A DNA stretch of 64,000 bases from Conoideocrella luteorostrata (lineage: Eukaryota; Ascomycota; Sordariomycetes; Hypocreales; Clavicipitaceae): assembly GCA_032433595.1 (NCBI GenBank), contig JASWJB010000186.1:1-64000 (forward strand), written 5' to 3'. The notes below the pieces were generated by a model that searched no databases, was not told the origin of the DNA, and saw nothing but the letters and a program-made list of their open reading frames with translations. The position numbers were made by a program, and so were the translations under genes. Positions 46,634-58,229 of this stretch are shown in pieces (within the stretch, counting starts at the first letter, position 1; the number at the start of each line of letters is the position of its first letter).

Positions 46634-49600
46634 ATGGCGCATCGTTTCGTGGTTCCCGATTCTAGCCCTGCGCCATCCACGCCAGACAAGAAATCCAAAA
46701 ATGGCATGACCTTCTCCTTCCTTGGGGATATGCCTTCAACCACCCCGGCGGGCCCTCCTCCGTCTTCTCAGGCCTCCTTCACCCCCGCAGGAGCTCCGTC
46801 CGAATCGTACCTTGGCAGCTCAATCATGCGAGGCGTAAACACGAGCAGCAAACCACTTGGCTTTGGAGGTAGTCAGTCGCAGAGCTCTTCGGGGCGAAAC
46901 CTGTTCGGACGAAACGAACCCTCTAGCGCACCGCTTGGTCAGTCCATAAGAGGGAGAGAGCGACAGCCATCTAGCTTGAGCCGACAGTTTAGCATCAGCG
47001 ATGAGGATAGCGAAGAGGATGAAGATGCCGAAGGAGAAGTGGAACTCCCCCCGCACAGCCTTTTCAGAAAATCGAGCGCCTTTTCAAATCAGGTAGAGGA
47101 GGAAGACGAGGATGCGGAAGGGGACGATATCGAGGCCGAAATCGACCGATACATTGACGAGGAAATGGACGCTGAGGAGGATGCTGAAGGCGAAGAGCAG
47201 CACGGCCAGGACGATGAACAAATGTCCGAGGAGAACTCTGACGAGGGAGATTTGTTCTTGAATATGCGACACGACGACCGACCTTACGGCCAGCCCATCA
47301 TCGGAGAAGGCGACGACTTGATGATGCTGAATGAGCCGGCGGCGACTGATAGAGTTCGAAAGGAAGCTGAGGATATCTTTCGACGCTCATCAGCACGTCT
47401 TGGTGGATCCACACAAAACAAAGAATTCCATTTTGCAACTATTGCCAGGGACATTTGCACACAACAGGATGCTGCTAGAATCACTGAATCTCCAAATTTA
47501 ATTCTCAAGACGGAGGATTTGGTTTGCAGACTCTATGACGAGGGTATTGGGGCCGAGGATGATGTGGAAAAGATAGACAACTCGTTAGCAAACATTACAT
47601 ACCGACTAGTCAAGCTCTGGAATGACTACGTTGAGGACTTGCCCCAGCCGGAAGGAGAGGATTTCGCAACTGTTGGGCCAGGGAACGGAGCTGAGCCTTT
47701 TGAGAAGGCAGCCTATATCGCTCATCTTGTTCTACGACTTCACCATAACCGATTTGACAACGACACGGAAGACGAGAAGTCCACCCCTTTGCCTGGAGTT
47801 CTCTTTGATTGGCAAAACTCCAGCCATAATCTATACCCCGATCAGGTCCGCGAGATTACCCGTTTCAAACCGAGCCCAGCTTGCCACAACCTGTACTGGC
47901 AAACGCTTCGAAATGCACTGTTGAGGGGTGATGTAAGCGGAGCGACTCAACTCTTGAGAAATGCCGGCTGGGAGCATACCCGTAGAGGACCCCGAGGTGA
48001 CAAGGCTTATACTGGCAAAGCCCTTGACAATGTGCGTCGATTTGCAGACGCCACCTGCGAGATGCTGGAGAAGTGTCCGGCCATGAGGGGCGATTGGGAT
48101 ATCTGGAATAGCAGCTGGACTCTATTCCGCGTCCAGGCACGAGGATCACTCGATAGATTGACGCTCTTTGCAGAAGGCCGCGACATACAATTGGGTGACT
48201 CCCTCGACGGCAGCTACTCTCCACAACCGCAATCCATGTCAACGCTGGCCAGAAAGGCGTCCAGTCAAATTCCTTGGGACGTATACGAGAACTTACAAAT
48301 TGTCTACGGCATCGTTCTAGGACGCCACGAGTCTATTCTGGAGACAGCCCAGGATTGGTGTGAGGCAACAGTCGGACTATTTGGATGGTGGGACGATGGA
48401 AGCCAGCACCACAAGAACCTCAGATTGTCTCATTCACGAGGCTTTGGAGCCGCTGGATCCCAGTTCGGAGGCTCGCCAGACTATTTCGACCGTCTTGGTG
48501 CCGCATTTAGTTTGGTCCTTCGGTCGGATATGAGCCCAAATCCCATGAACCCCGTGGAGGTTGCTGTTGCTTCATGCTTTGAAGGCAACGTGAATGGTGT
48601 TATTGGTTTGTTGAGGATTTGGTCGCTTCCTGTCGCTTCCTCAGTCGCAGAGATTGCTTCGCTGGGACGGTGGCTACCGTTAACGGAACCAACAAAGCCA
48701 CTACCAACCGATACCTTGGACATGGACGACCTTGCCCTGTTGGGCGTAATGCCACCCACGAACGATGAGGTAGAGGGGATTAAAGACACCACCCTTGTTC
48801 TATACGCGAGAGAGTTGGCTGGAATCGACCATCTATCTACTTCAAGAGACGGTTGGGAGATAGCTATTCAGGTGCTGGGTAGGATGGACTTCCCGCAAAA
48901 GTCGGAGGAGACTGTTGGAGAATTGCTGAGAGACTTGCTGGCCACCCTTGATGAGAACTCCAGCACAACTGTAGACCGAATGTGGAGGATACTTAATGAT
49001 CTTGGCATGATCCTTTATGCCGAAGAGTCTGCAGAGGTTGGTGCATATTATCGGACACATTGCGGCGAAATCAAGGCTAACCAAGATGATGTAGCACTTT
49101 GCGGATATCCTGTCTAAAAAGTCACACAGATATGGAGAGGCGCTCTGGTACTACGCTCTATCACATCGGCCCGATAAAGTACGGGACGTCCTGAACCTCC
49201 TGATTTCATACTCGCTGATCCAGTCTACCGCCTTCCCGGCAGAAAAAGACCTAGATGAGGACCTCAGGAACTTGCTGTGCAAAAGGACGGAAACGCTGGA
49301 GGCTCGGGCGAAACAGGATCTGGAAGCAGCACAACTTTTAGGTCGGATGCTCAGTGGTTATGCTACGCTGCGCAAGTTCTACGAGATCCGAGACGAGCAG
49401 AAGCTGGAGGAAATATCCAGCACGAAAAGCAAAGTGTTGAAGAAGCAAGCCGCATTTGCTCTGGTGGCTGTTATTTCAAGCGCAGATGATAACATCCGAG
49501 GAGGATTGTATGATGGCACCAGAGATGCAGTCGTAAGCGAAGATTTTCTTTTGGCTCTGCTGGGTGAAGCCACCGTCTTCATCAACCATGCGCCGTCAGT

Positions 49601-49991
49601 CATTTCTCTCGACCAAATAGATATCATTCTCAAGGCCGTGGAGGATCTGCAAACAGTAGGCTCGAGGGTCTACGACGCTTGTGATACCTTTTTCGAGATG
49701 GTGCTCGCCTCTGGTCAAGGCTTGAAGGGATCGACACCGGCCGATCTCATGCAGAAGTCAACGGCATCACTGAGCGGAAGCAGCTATGTCATGAGCGGAA
49801 GCTCCATGCTCGCCAGCCATGTGCAGAAGTCCACAATCACAGGTGGTAAAATAGATCGTGGATGGGACTGGAGGAAGGGATGGAGAGCGTCAACGAAGGG
49901 CGAGGACGTGCTACGGAAGTTGCGACTGGGGCTGTCCAAGGATCTGGCAGCGTTATGGCTAGAAGATGCAGACGGAGTTGCGGTTTATTGA
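46634..49991 (+). CDS. NUP85: Nucleoporin Nup85 of the Y complex
   Basis: Two exons: 46634-49036 and 49095-49991, intron 49037-49094 (58 nt, branch GCTAAC, phase 0). The product is 1,099 aa. Splicing joins ILYAEESAE to HFADILSKKSHRYGEALWYY, restoring the conserved Nup85 helix. Without it the frame stops after 827 aa. The N-terminal 230 residues are disordered: Ser/Pro-rich with GFGGS, LFGR and FSFLG patches, then a strongly acidic EEDEDAEGE repeat. The rest is the alpha-helical ancestral coatomer domain. Nup85 is a scaffold member of the Nup84/Nup107 Y complex at the nuclear pore. Yeast Nup85 is 744 aa; the length here comes mostly from the disordered head, as in other filamentous fungi. Confidence 0.88.
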
Positions 49992-50717
49992 TGATGGTTG
50001 GACGAGGCCTCCCTCATGGTTCATACAAATGGACTTGTACGCAGTAGACATGTTGGTGATTTAGCATAGGCGGCGGGACTGACTGTAGGATATGAGGCCG
50101 TTTAGAAAGAAGGCCTTTTTTTCCATTATGTTTCTTAACAATGACTGCGCATCTGGCCATGAACAACAGGCTGCTGCGACCTTGGTGCTCCGTGCAAAGA
50201 TGCGTGCTACGAAGCTGCTTATTTTGTGGCGTTCTCGGTGGTCGAGACACTGCATGTATTATGTACTTACTCCGCATGTCAGATGTCAGAAGTAGGATGT
50301 ACGGAGTACATAATACTTGATGGTATTATTATTAAAAAAAAAAAACAAAAAAAAACAGAAAGCCCAGCTGGCCGCTGAGAGCCTGGTCGGAGCCGGCACG
50401 GCATTGCGTGATCCACTCAATTCCACCTCAGCTAGACCACTCTGCTCCGTAGTCCACTCGTGCCAGCCTAGACCAATACCACAACACCAATTGACCATGA
50501 CCATTTCCCAAGAAAATTGCGTCTCCGCTCTTCGCACACCCCAGATCTGACTACTCTATTGCAGGTACGGTACGGAGTACAGTCAGACGGACACGGGCCG
50601 AGTCACTTGTACGCAGGACGATGTACCGTCTTTCAGCTGCGACTGCCGCTCCCATTTCTTTGACCCGCGGACACTTTTTTCTCTTCTATTGCTTTGCGTT
50701 GCTGCTGGGCACGAACA
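49992..50717. other. Intergenic between NUP85 and the aconitase gene
   Basis: Contains an A-rich run at about 50,334-50,360 and TACGGAGTA motifs at about 50,301 and 50,568, the latter about 150 bp before the aconitase start. No gene is seen. Confidence 0.5.
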
Positions 50718-53244
50718 ATGGCTTCAATTGAACTGGCGAGCCGACCGGGAGGCGCCATGACGGTATGAACTCGCAATTGGACACTCCTGGAGCTCAAATC
50801 TGGCAGATATACTAATTCCATCTTGTCTCCAGACTGTTCTGCGACGTGCAGCACGAGCCTCCGGCTCCGGAGCAGCATATGCATTCCCACCATCGCCAGC
50901 AGCAGCAGCAGCATCATCACGACGGCACTTTTCCAGCGTCAAGTCCCTGCCACCTACCTACGAGAAGCTCTTCACCAAGTACACCGACGTGCGCAGGGTT
51001 CTTGGCCGCCAGCGCCTCACGCTCGCCGAGAAGATTCTCTACAGCCATCTGCACAATGTGGAAGAGTCCCTCCTCACAAACACCTCCAATGGGCGCGATA
51101 TCCGGGGCAAGGCCAACCTGCGGCTCAAGCCGGACCGTGTCAACATGCAGGACGCGTCTGCGCAGATGGCCCTCCTGCAGTTCATGTCGTGCAATCTCGC
51201 GCGGCCGGCCATCCCCGCCAGCATCCACTGCGACCACTTGATTGTAGGGTCCAAAGGCGCCGAGGACGACCTGTCGGCGGGCATCGCTGCAAATAAAGAG
51301 GTCTTTGAGTTTTTGGAGTCCGCCGCCAGGAAGTTCGGCATGGACTTCTGGCCGCCTGGTGCGGGAATCATTCACCAGACCGTCGTGGAGAACTATGCTC
51401 TGCCGGGACTGATGATGCTGGGCACTGATAGCCATTCCCCCAACGCGGGCGGCTTGTGCACAGTGACGATTGGTGTGGGCGGTGCTGATGCCGTTGAGGC
51501 TCTTGTCGGCGCACCGTGGGAGCTCAAGGCCCCCAAGATTCTCGGCGTCGAGCTGACGGGCAAACTCGGTGGCTGGGCGTCCCCCAAGGATGTCATCCTA
51601 AGGCTGGCGGGTGAGCTCACAGTTCGCGGCGGCACGGGCTCCATCATTGAGTACTTTGGTGAAGGCGTCAATACGCTCAGCCTGACGGGTCAATGTACCA
51701 TAACCAACATGGGCGCCGAGGTTGGCGCCACGACCAGCATCTTCCCGTACACGGAGGCTTCTGCGCGATACCTGCATGCGACCCGTCGCGGCCAGGCGGT
51801 TGAGAACATCAAGGCGCTGCAGAGCTTCCCCGGCGAGGGGACCTCGGAAGACGCGCGCTTCCAGTTCAAGGCCGATGCCGGCGCCGAGTACGACCAGGTC
51901 ATCAAGATCAACCTCTCGGAGCTGGAGCCTCACATCAACGGGCCCTTCACGCCTGATCTGGCCACGCCTCTCAGCCAGTTCAAGAGCGCGGTCAAGGACC
52001 AGCAGTGGCCGGAGAAGCTCTCGGCCGGCCTCATCGGCAGCTGCACCAACAGCTCCTACGAGGACATGACCCGCGTGGAGAGTCTCCTCAAGGAAGCCGC
52101 CGCCGCCGGCCTCAAGCCCGCCGCCGACTTTTACATCACCCCGGGCAGCGAGCAGATCCGCGCGACCCTCGAGCGCGACGGTACTCTCTCGACGTTCGAG
52201 GACGCCGGAGGCATCCTGCTCTCCAACGCGTGCGGCCCCTGCATCGGCCAGTGGAAGCGCCAGGACGGCGTCGAGAAGGGCACCTCCAACGCCATCCTGT
52301 CCTCCTACAACCGCAACTTCCGGGGCCGCAACGACGGCAACCCGGAGACCATGAACTTCCTGGCCTCGCCCGAAATCGTCACCGCCATGGCCTTTGCCGG
52401 CTCCACGACCTTCAACCCCATGACCGACTCCCTCCAGACCCCCTCGGGCAAGGACTTTCGCTTCTCCCCCCCCCACGGCCTCGAGGGCCCCGAAACACCC
52501 TTCGAGTCCGGCGTGGCCTCTCTCAACGTGCTCTCCCAGCAGGCCGATCCGTCCGTCAGCGTCGCCATCTCCCCGTCCTCCGAACGCCTCGCCTTCCTCG
52601 AGCCCTTCTCGGCCTTCCCCGCCGCCGACCTCTCCAACCTGCGCGTCCTCGTCAAAGTCACCGGCAAGTGCACCACGGACACCATCTCCGCCGCGGGCCC
52701 CTGGCTCAAATACAAGGGCCACCTGCCCAACATCTCCACAAACACCCTCAACACCGCCATCAACGCCGAGACGGGCGAAGTCAACGCGGCCTACGACCTC
52801 GACGGCTCCAAGCACACCATCCCCGAGCTAGGCCAGCTCTGGAAGACCCGCGGCCAGGAGTGGCTCGTCGTGGCCGAGCACAACTACGGTGAAGGCTCCG
52901 CCAGGGAACACGCCGCCTTGCAGCCCAGATACCTCGGCGCACGCGTCGTCCTCACCAAGTCGTTTGCTCGTATCCACGAAACGAACCTCAAGAAGCAGGG
53001 CGTCGTTCCTCTGACGTTCGCCAACGAGGCCGACTACGACAGGATCGCTGCAGGCGATGAAGTCTCCACCGTCGGCCTGTACGACATGCTACAGAACCAG
53101 GGAAGAGGTGATGTTCAGCTCAAGGTGAAGAAGGCTGCTACTGGTGAGGAGATTCTCATCCCCACAAACCATGCCGTTACCAAGGACCAGGCTGGCTTTA
53201 TCTTGGCTGGCAGTGCGTTGAATTTACTGTCCAAGGGTATTTAA
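50718..53244 (+). CDS. ACO2: Mitochondrial aconitase paralogue (Aco2/AcoB type)
   Basis: Two exons: 50718-50762 (15 aa) and 50833-53244, intron 50763-50832 (GTATGA..CCAG). The product is 818 aa. After MASIELASRPGGAMT the second exon gives a presequence rich in Arg and Ala (TVLRRAARASG..SSRRHFSSVKS) typical of mitochondrial import. Aconitase motifs: LGTDSHSPNAGG, GSCTNSSYED (first cluster Cys), LSNACGPCIGQW (two more Cys), NRNFRGRNDG, and the swivel domain with GEGSAREHAALQPRYLG. The sequence differs from the housekeeping Aco1 type and fits the second mitochondrial aconitase of ascomycetes, which in yeasts and Aspergillus dehydrates homocitrate in lysine synthesis. I infer that role here. GC content of the coding region is clearly higher than its surroundings, a sign of codon bias in a well-expressed gene. 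Confidence 0.92.
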
Positions 53245-53891
53245 AAGCCGGAATAGAGATTGCTTGTCACCAAATACAATTTCAAAAATAAGGATGAGAA
53301 AGAAAGGAAAAAGGAACAAAAAAAGACAAACCGAAAAAAAAACAAAATAAAGATGAACAAACCAGCAAAGACAGACAATCACTTTTCCCTCTCTGCTCAT
53401 ATTGCCTGAATCTTGTACTTGCGTCAACTATTTTTTGTGCGCAAGTTTGTCGGCGTCTGATTGGATGGGTGGGGAGCGGGGGTGGATTTAACTCGAAAAT
53501 TTACGGAGTACATAGAATACTAAATTGATTGATCTAAATCTACAATGACCCGTCGTTCCAATATTCTGCTCGCTCCGTGTATGATTTGTATTGTTTGCAC
53601 CTTCATGCAATTATCCTGCATTGAGCTCCCTTGCCCCCATATTTTTACAGCGCTTCGACAGTGCTCCGCCAAAGATGCTTGCTCATGATTATAACCCATA
53701 CATCAAATGGGTACATGAATCAAACGCCATATCTGTCAAAAATAATAATGGGTATATGAACCAAACACCACGTTTGTGAAAAAAAACAATGCCGTTTGAG
53801 GAACCCCCAACTCCATCTTGTTGACCCATTTTCACTGTAAGCCCAAAAGCACGAAATTGGCCTTCACAAAATGATAGTCCACCCCATATCT
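53245..53891. other. Convergent intergenic region
   Basis: 3' flanks of the aconitase gene and the 655-aa protein gene. A-rich runs at about 53,275-53,350 and a TACGGAGTA motif at about 53,502. No gene is seen. Confidence 0.5.
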
Positions 53892-55859
53892 TTAATCCTG
53901 GTCCGCATTCTGTCCCTGTTCGAACAATTCCACTTCTCGCTCGCACATCTCAAGATAATGCTTTCTACGCTCTCTCTCCTTGTGACTCTGCCGACTTTCT
54001 CTATCCTGGTGGATCTGCTGCCTTTCTCTCTCCTGGTGGATTTGCTGCCTTTCTCTCTCCTGGCGGATCCGCCGCCTTTCTCTAGCCTGGTACCTCTGCC
54101 ATCTTTCTCTCTCTTGGTGGTTCTGCCGAAGGATCTTGTACCCCCTAAACCATTCTGGGTTCTGCCGGACATGCTCTGGCAGTTCAGACTCGGAGACATG
54201 TCCAATGTCTAGCAGCCGAGAATATGTACGAGGTTGCGGATCTAAGCGTTTAGGTATTTCGCCGTTCCTGACAACTTCTCTGCGCATGGTTTGATCTCTT
54301 ATTTTGTTTTTCTGTAGCCATCGTAGTCTTGCAGCCACTTTTCCAAACCAACATTTACGATTTCGGCGAGCCTGAATCTCACGAGTTTTCCTTTCATACC
54401 AAACTCTGGATCCATTATGCATCTGATGAATGGCAGGATTAACGTGAATATACCGCCTCTCGTCTTTGCGTGGAGATATTGGCCTCTTAATAATCTTGGC
54501 ACCTATAACCACCTCAGGTGGAGGCCGGACCGCCCCAGTTTGCTGATATATTGCTACATCGAATGCAGTGGAGTCAAACGGTGAAGCATTAAATTCCTTA
54601 TTCCCTATTCCTATTTCGGGCGTAGGGGTCCTCTCCCCATTATTAAGGTTTTCTTGGCTGATACCACCGATGTACTCAGTAGATTTTCGTTTTGCATAAA
54701 GATCATCAGCGATGTTTTCTGCGGCATTTTCATGATGGTTTTCAGTGATGCATTCCATCTCCGCACCCTCTTCCACCATAACAGCTCTGCTGCTGCTCAT
54801 AATATCACGAGCTTGTGGACAGCCATCAGTAGTTTCTGAATCATCTTGCTGAGCGACCACGAGTTCATGATTGATTTCTGACGCGCTGGTGGTACTGTTA
54901 TCCAGTATTTCGCAAATACGCATCGTAGACGGTAGCTCAGATGATGCTGCGGAGACGGATGGAGACAGCGATGCCTCTTTTCCGTACCTTTCTTCGTGCT
55001 CAGTTGCTACGTATATGGTTTCATTTGTGGCTGTATGTTCCGTGTCCTGATCAGGACTGCATTTTCCCTGATTTGTTGACGGGGAATCCACAAAAGGGTC
55101 CTCGTCAAACTGAGAATTCACCTTTGTTGATTTAGCATCACTTAAAGGAAACCTCCTCCGGCTCCTGGTTGGTGATCGCGTCGGGGTGCTATTCGGAGAA
55201 GGATTGTCTTGTGTTAAGTCAATAACAGCCCCAGCGTTGTAGCCTCTGAGACCAGTAGGCTTGGAAGCTGTGGGTACAGGCTGACTTCTCAGAACGTTCG
55301 AGGTCGGCGGATAACTCGTTGTCACCGGTAACGTGAGCTTGTCTATTGATTTCTGATGTGGCACTGGTGGCTGTTGGAGGACTGGTCCACCCAATCCGAA
55401 AGCATAGATATCATTTGGGAAGCTAACCGCACCCGAGTTTTGCGACCCGTGCCCGGCCTGCAGTCCAGGCAGCTGGGTGGACATCTGGCTTGAACCTTGA
55501 TGAAAGTTCTGCCCGGAACCTGAAGACCATGGCTGCCCTGAATTAGACGCATCTTGTCTTGTCCATTGTGACGAAGACGGCACGCCGGGTTTTTCGTAAT
55601 ACGGGTACGAGGGGGGAGTGAGGCCATAATGATGGTATGCAGCAGGGCTCGCTGTTGCTGGCACATGAGAGTTCCAGGTCTCCATAGGAGGGAGCCGTGG
55701 TCGAGCCATTGATGAAGGACGACGCCTTGGAGTTTTCTTGGCCATGTACTTCTGGGACGTCTGTTTTGTCATAGAGCCTTCCGTGGCGTTATTGACCACC
55801 CATTTCTCTCCCAGCAAGGTCCCGGATGATACCGTTGCTGTTCTCCTTGGACTATCCAT
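53892..55859 (-). CDS. Unrecognised 655-aa disordered protein with SIM-like motif
   Basis: One long open frame from ATG at 55859, with no intron needed. I do not recognise the family. The first 200 residues are Ser/Pro/Gln-rich. Residues 212-216 read VIDLT followed by acidic and Asn residues (QDN), the form of a SUMO-interaction motif. Short TRSPTRSRRR follows. Residues 280-440 are acidic and polar. A conserved-looking basic region (about 470-590: IKRPISPRKDERRYIHVNP, WFGKVAARLRWLQKNK) precedes a helical tail of RERQQIHQE nonapeptide repeats, then LEMCEREVELFEQ. This fits a nuclear regulatory or scaffold protein, but that is inference. The uninterrupted length argues for a real gene; codon use resembles neither RIP-decayed DNA nor the GC-rich aconitase gene. 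Confidence 0.75.
   Translation of the reverse strand: MDSPRRTATVSSGTLLGEKWVVNNATEGSMTKQTSQKYMAKKTPRRRPSSMARPRLPPMETWNSHVPATASPAAYHHYGLTPPSYPYYEKPGVPSSSQWTRQDASNSGQPWSSGSGQNFHQGSSQMSTQLPGLQAGHGSQNSGAVSFPNDIYAFGLGGPVLQQPPVPHQKSIDKLTLPVTTSYPPTSNVLRSQPVPTASKPTGLRGYNAGAVIDLTQDNPSPNSTPTRSPTRSRRRFPLSDAKSTKVNSQFDEDPFVDSPSTNQGKCSPDQDTEHTATNETIYVATEHEERYGKEASLSPSVSAASSELPSTMRICEILDNSTTSASEINHELVVAQQDDSETTDGCPQARDIMSSSRAVMVEEGAEMECITENHHENAAENIADDLYAKRKSTEYIGGISQENLNNGERTPTPEIGIGNKEFNASPFDSTAFDVAIYQQTGAVRPPPEVVIGAKIIKRPISPRKDERRYIHVNPAIHQMHNGSRVWYERKTREIQARRNRKCWFGKVAARLRWLQKNKIRDQTMRREVVRNGEIPKRLDPQPRTYSRLLDIGHVSESELPEHVRQNPEWFRGYKILRQNHQERERWQRYQARERRRIRQERERQQIHQERERQQIHQDRESRQSHKERERRKHYLEMCEREVELFEQGQNADQD
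53985..54110. repeat. 27-bp intragenic repeat coding RERQQIHQE
   Basis: On the plus strand the unit reads like CCTTTCTCTCTCCTGGTGGA plus a 7-bp tail. About four units, two nearly identical, code the charged nonapeptide of the 655-aa protein. The reading frame is kept in all units. Confidence 0.75.
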
Positions 55860-58229
55860 GCTACTGGCGCATGCTACTACACAAGATGTTAATGCCTAGA
55901 TCGTTGACCCGCAGCCCACATCGGCGAGGCCAAGTTTGATGCCCGCCGGCGAGAGAAGCTAGAAACAGAGCAACCAATGAGAGACATTAGTTTCAAGAAG
56001 TCTCGTATGTGTTCAGGGGTGGGAGGAGGGGGCAAGTTTTGCTGGAGCGAGCCTGCCCATGTTCATGTTAGAAGACTATAAGCTGAGTTGTAGTGAGAGA
56101 CATAAGCGAGTAAGTGACAGGGTCGCGTCAGATCTTTTCAGTTATTATTTTGAACTTCAGGCTGGGAACACAACGGTTATGAGCCGTCTCGGGGGTGGGG
56201 GGCCTGCAGAAAGCTGCATGCTGTTTGCCACGGCCTTTGGTCTTTGATGCGTGGATTCCCGAGCAACAAGACTCCATGAAGTGACACGTGCTTGCTGTAC
56301 ATCTCCCTCGCGGCCCGGGAAATCACTAGAACGATGGCGAATACCAGGGAAATTGCAAGGAATGAGACGACGATTGACGGGACGTCTTGCCAAGTGGCGG
56401 ACGATCGATCAAATGGTTGAGCCCGGAGGAGACCAAAAACGCAGGCGGTTCCGTTCGGTCAGACCTTTTACCATGTGGCATCATTCGCGACGAACAGAAG
56501 AGAGAATGAGAGTGACGTAAAGGGCCGTGGCGTAGACTTACTGACGAGGCGCGAGTGGTTATCGCGAATCACATCTGTTGAGGCTGAGGCGCATATGCAA
56601 TTCAAGACAAGAGTTGGACAGACGAGAAAACTCGGGTGAAATGTGCGACACGAGCTGGGAAATTTTAATTCCGCCGTTGACGAGCAGAACCTGAGCTCCG
56701 GGGGGGGATCCCAACAGTGGCCGCGAGCCCGGCAAGGAAATGTTCAACGGCGGAAGAGCACGTATCGAGCAGGCAGAGAGCCGGCCAAGTCAACAGGCGG
56801 TTGCGTGATGCAGGGTGTTTGAAGAGAAGAGGGTGCAAGTTGCTTCGGCCGGCTTGACTGGCGGATAGAGAGAGTTGGCGTTTAGCGGGGGCGGCGGACG
56901 TAAGTAAACATGGCCTCTCTTGCTCTGGAGGTTGGTGGGGCCGGCAGGCAAGCTGAGACGGGCAGGCGAGCAGGCGGGCAGGCGGGCAGGCGGCGGGTGG
57001 GCAAGCTCGCAGCTAGACGGCAGGGCAAAAGAAGGACCCGAGGACCCAAGGAGGAAAGGAGGAAAGGACGAGAGGACGGCTTTGGACGGCCACCCAGCAT
57101 CGAAACACCACCGGCTGACGGAGAGGTCGCCGGCCAGGATCTAAACGAGGTGTCTTTCTGGCATCTGGGGCATATGGGGGCATCTGGTGTGTCATGTCAG
57201 TGCATTCGCCCGACTAGCGCCATTGTTTGATTTATATCGCCTTATCCCCTCCCTTCCTAGTGCGCTTGACGAGCCAGACGGACCGAGCCAAAAATCAGGA
57301 CACGACTAGAAGTGCGGAGCAGATCGATGGCTGTGCGTATTCAACCTAAAATATTGGAAAGACCGGAGACGAAACGCAGAGCTAGGTAAAAAACCATATC
57401 CTTAAGCAAGCAAGTAACTTGGCTACTCTATAACGGGGTCGTTACACCGATGATAGATTGAAGCATCGATGGCTGGCTTTGCCTGGTATGGCGGTGGAAA
57501 TTGCCCACTTAATACCTGACACCCACTCACTACCTGAGATTAACGCAGGGGCTACTCGTGCCAGCTGGCCCTACTATTAGGCGCCGATTGCGATGACGAT
57601 TAGCGCTTTGGCTTGCTAGCACGAGGCCCTTGTCGGTTCTGAACTTAAAGATTGGCCACTGACATTCTTGCCACTTGCCACCCGCCGCCGCCGGCTTGCT
57701 GTCTTGATCGCCTGAGAGAGACAGCGGCCTAGACAGGCAGGCAATAGTTGCTGAAGCACGTACTCCGTAGTTGGTGGTCGAACCATCCAAGCTGCCAAGA
57801 ATGCCAGTTACTCAAGATGCTGCTTTTGGAAAAAAAAAAAAAAAAAAAGCAGTACTGAGAATATGGCAGTATTTAATAATGAGAGTCGATTGTTGACTTT
57901 TTGAAAGTGTTGCAATTTCTTGTGCTGCTGCCGTGGTCCGTCGCCTGTTGCGACTGTCACCTACTAACTGCTTTCTTCGCCGTCATTTGTGGGGCTAGTC
58001 AAGGAGGGGCAAACTGAACACGACATCACTGTGCACCGCAAGGCTTCCTTCATGTGTGGCGCCATCATCCACACCTGAAGCTCTCGAAGCTACTCTTTGG
58101 CTCCTGCCATCGCATCCTCCTCCCCAACGTTGCGCGTTGATCCGCCCAAGGCATTTGCGTCAGCAGAGCCCAAGTGATAATCATATTGTATTTTGTCGCT
58201 TGGTCCCTGCGACGTATTGGCTGGCTGCT
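55860..58229. other. Intergenic, 2.4 kb, GC-rich minisatellite and A-run
   Basis: Divergent promoters at the two ends. A CAGGCGGG-type octamer array is at about 56,962-56,998, a TACTCCGTA motif at about 57,761 and an 18-20 bp A run at about 57,830-57,848. The frame over 56,910-57,230 is Gly/Arg low complexity produced by the array, and I do not accept it as a gene. Confidence 0.5.

Noticed and set aside
56910..57230. 106-aa Gly/Arg-rich frame
   Set aside because: It is produced by the CAGGCGGG-type array; composition is low-complexity and both strands give similar frames.
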